A DNA stretch of 21,927 bases from a virus. Each line of letters opens with the position of its first letter. The first letter of the stretch is position 1. The notes beneath the pieces were generated by a model. It was not told where the DNA came from. It was given only the letters and a program-made list of their open reading frames with translations, and searched no databases. The stretch is from IMG/VR virus record IMGVR_UViG_3300025289_000134, positions 1 to 21,927 of that record. One strand, given 5' to 3'. This document shows, piece after piece, positions 20,125 to 21,927 of the stretch. Position numbers and translations under genes: made by a program.

Positions 20125-21927
20125 TGATAGAGCTAATACTTGAACATGGGGATCAAAGAATAAATTTGAATCAGGCTCCTCTATATTTGGAGAGCTCATT
20201 CTCCATGCCTGAACCTAAGTTTGATGTTTCCCTAGCTGACTCCAATCAGTCAGGGAGGTATGCTGGATCTGACTATCTGGATCTGATATCTGATAACAAA
20301 AATATCGTTATAGAGCTAACAATCCATGGTGTCGGGTTTGGAGCTATCAATAAGATCATAAATAGTATCCAGAATATCCTGATGAGGAAAACAGCTGAGG
20401 AAAAGACATATCTCCTCTATAGGGAAACAGATGCCTTTCCAGCCCCTATCTTTGGCACATTTGGAGCTTATAAATATTTTGAGATTGTCTTTGGTACAGT
20501 TACCTCCTTGGGATCCCATCCGATGGGGGTTCTCCTAAATGATCAGCTGGTCAGGATAAGTTTGAATGTAAAGCCTTATGCTGAAAATCTTTTCCAGCAG
20601 ATCCTACTAGCAAACTCTGCAATGCAGTATAGCCCTATAGAGAAGAATGGGGTGCCAGAGGCTCTATTTTGTATCAGGAATGCAGTAAAGAATTATATCA
20701 CCAATCCTGTATTCGAGTTTGATGAGACAAACTGGACACCCAGTGCAGGGCTATCTATGGAGATCGTGTATGACAAAGAGGAGGTTCTGTTTGGCACTAA
20801 GGCTATGCGCATAGGTAGGAACTCCTCTGCAGTTCAAAACGAATACATGACAACTAATGTAACTGTTACAGGAGCCACAATACCCAACTTCTTGGTAACT
20901 GTTTTCTGTAAGAAGACAGAGGCTCCATCTGTTGTACCTCCTATATCAGTATCTGTAGGGGCATTCGGTGGAGGTGCAGTTGTAACTAAGATCTCTGATG
21001 ATGGCTGGTATAAGATCGATTACACAGCTGTCAATGTGACAGTTGGAACTTGGGCGGTGAAGATACAGATGACAGATTATTACTCCCCAGTGACCATTGG
21101 AGGAGTAATGGCCACTGAATATATTATCGGTGGCATCAAAACATACAATGCACTAGTTCATAAAAGGACTATGAATGTAATTGCAGGAACTGGTGTGCCT
21201 CAAACTTCTCAGTCAGCCAACCCTTCAGAGCCAGGGCTTATAGCTGGAAAAGATTATAACGGCTATAGAAAACACTCAACAAATACTAACTTATTCACCA
21301 TGATCTTTACTTGGAGGCACATCCCTCCCTCATACTATACCCCCAAGCCTGTCCATACTTATTTTTTCAAAACGAGGCTAGCTGGGGTAGCAAATACCTG
21401 CGAGGGCTATTTTGACTATACAAATAACACGGTGAACTTCAAGACAGATAGCTCCACGATTGCATCATTCAGCATGGGATCCCCTCTCGAGGGGGATATT
21501 ATGCAAGTGGCTTTTGTTCAGGAGTATGCCAGCTTCTCTGGTAACATAAAGCTATACCTGAATGGGGTTTTCAAAACCAGCCAGAGCTTCTCCCTAGGAG
21601 CCTCAATGGAATCAATGGCATATCTCGGGCAAAGTGACTGGGGTTGGCTCGGGATGGCCTTATTCGATAAGCCAATGATTGCAGGAGAAGTGCTAGCCTA
21701 TTACAATGCCTCCAAAGCAATTTTCGATCTAGGACATATGATTGATAAGATTGCATTTTGGGACTCAGGGGGGAATGGACACTTTTGGGTTGAAGGGGTT
21801 GAAGGGAATGTCCCAGCGGATCTAGCTATCCATATAGATCAAACGACAAAGACACTAACCTATAATGAGCTCAGGATCTCCTCTATCAAGTCTGAGCAAT
21901 TTCTGACTAAATGGGATGGCTTTATTG
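20124..21927 (+). CDS. Tail-tip protein with carbohydrate-binding-like domains (3' end outside window)
   Basis: The reading frame stays open for 601 codons to the last base, so the gene is partial. The ATG overlaps the tape-measure TAA. The first about 180 residues resemble distal tail proteins in place and layout (IELILEHGDQRINLN start; GSDYLDLISDNKNIVIELTIHG; LVRISLNVKPYAENLF). Residues about 192-350 look like a carbohydrate-binding module (ITNPVFEFDETNWTPSAG start, beta-rich). Residues about 385-530 match the LamG/concanavalin-like pattern, with KLYLNGVFK at 476-484, a YLGQSDWGWLG strand and the LAYYNAS end. A role at the tail tip, binding a surface sugar or protein, is inferred. Confidence 0.75.
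   Translation, partial: MIELILEHGDQRINLNQAPLYLESSFSMPEPKFDVSLADSNQSGRYAGSDYLDLISDNKNIVIELTIHGVGFGAINKIINSIQNILMRKTAEEKTYLLYRETDAFPAPIFGTFGAYKYFEIVFGTVTSLGSHPMGVLLNDQLVRISLNVKPYAENLFQQILLANSAMQYSPIEKNGVPEALFCIRNAVKNYITNPVFEFDETNWTPSAGLSMEIVYDKEEVLFGTKAMRIGRNSSAVQNEYMTTNVTVTGATIPNFLVTVFCKKTEAPSVVPPISVSVGAFGGGAVVTKISDDGWYKIDYTAVNVTVGTWAVKIQMTDYYSPVTIGGVMATEYIIGGIKTYNALVHKRTMNVIAGTGVPQTSQSANPSEPGLIAGKDYNGYRKHSTNTNLFTMIFTWRHIPPSYYTPKPVHTYFFKTRLAGVANTCEGYFDYTNNTVNFKTDSSTIASFSMGSPLEGDIMQVAFVQEYASFSGNIKLYLNGVFKTSQSFSLGASMESMAYLGQSDWGWLGMALFDKPMIAGEVLAYYNASKAIFDLGHMIDKIAFWDSGGNGHFWVEGVEGNVPADLAIHIDQTTKTLTYNELRISSIKSEQFLTKWDGFI

Overview
The window is a continuous piece of a tailed double-stranded DNA bacteriophage genome (Caudoviricetes) or of an integrated copy of one. 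All supported genes lie on the + strand. They are packed with ATGA-type overlaps or short gaps and mostly start after strong GGAGG-type ribosome binding sites, so the host is a bacterium. No host gene, tRNA, integrase, lysis gene or replication gene was seen. The host cannot be named from the sequence. An HK97-type capsid, a lambda-type tail chaperone frameshift and a tape measure with no sign of a contractile sheath point to a long, non-contractile tail (siphovirus-like).

Layout. (1) 14-1015: the end of an operon of three small hypothetical genes, closed by a strong terminator at 1024-1065. (2) 1061-1767: about 700 bp with no credible gene, crowded with inverted and direct repeats; this looks like a control, replication or non-coding RNA region. 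(3) 1768-3069: five small hypothetical genes, two of them with Cys/His zinc-type motifs. (4) 3111-3947: a zinc-motif protein with a long Lys/Ala/Pro-rich tail resembling histone H1, followed by a hairpin terminator. (5) 4025-12060: packaging and head module: putative small terminase, large terminase, HK97-type portal, a Mu F/SPP1 gp7-type head protein fused to an ADP-ribosyltransferase domain, a 59-residue protein, a gp10-like protein, prohead protease and major capsid protein. (6) 12153-14951: three proteins that probably decorate the virion, the last with sixteen 18- or 20-residue repeats. (7) 14967-16512: neck and connector genes. (8) 16521-21927: tail tube, a 56-residue double-membrane-span protein, tail chaperone with a -1 frameshift fusion, tape measure, and a tail-tip gene with carbohydrate-binding-like domains that is cut by the window end.

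How it works together. Terminase packages DNA through the portal into a shell of capsid protein matured by the protease. The connector and completion proteins join head to tail. The chaperone pair loads the tape measure, which sets the length of the tube. The tail-tip protein and the repeat protein are candidates for contact with the cell surface. The ADP-ribosyltransferase carried on the minor head protein could enter the cell with the DNA and modify a host target.

The points most worth checking are: the head-protein/ADP-ribosyltransferase fusion; the repeat-rich intergenic region; the H1-like zinc protein; the 16-repeat virion protein; the small membrane protein inside the tail operon; and the apparent complete absence of the tetranucleotide CCGG, while GGATCC and CTCGAG are very frequent.
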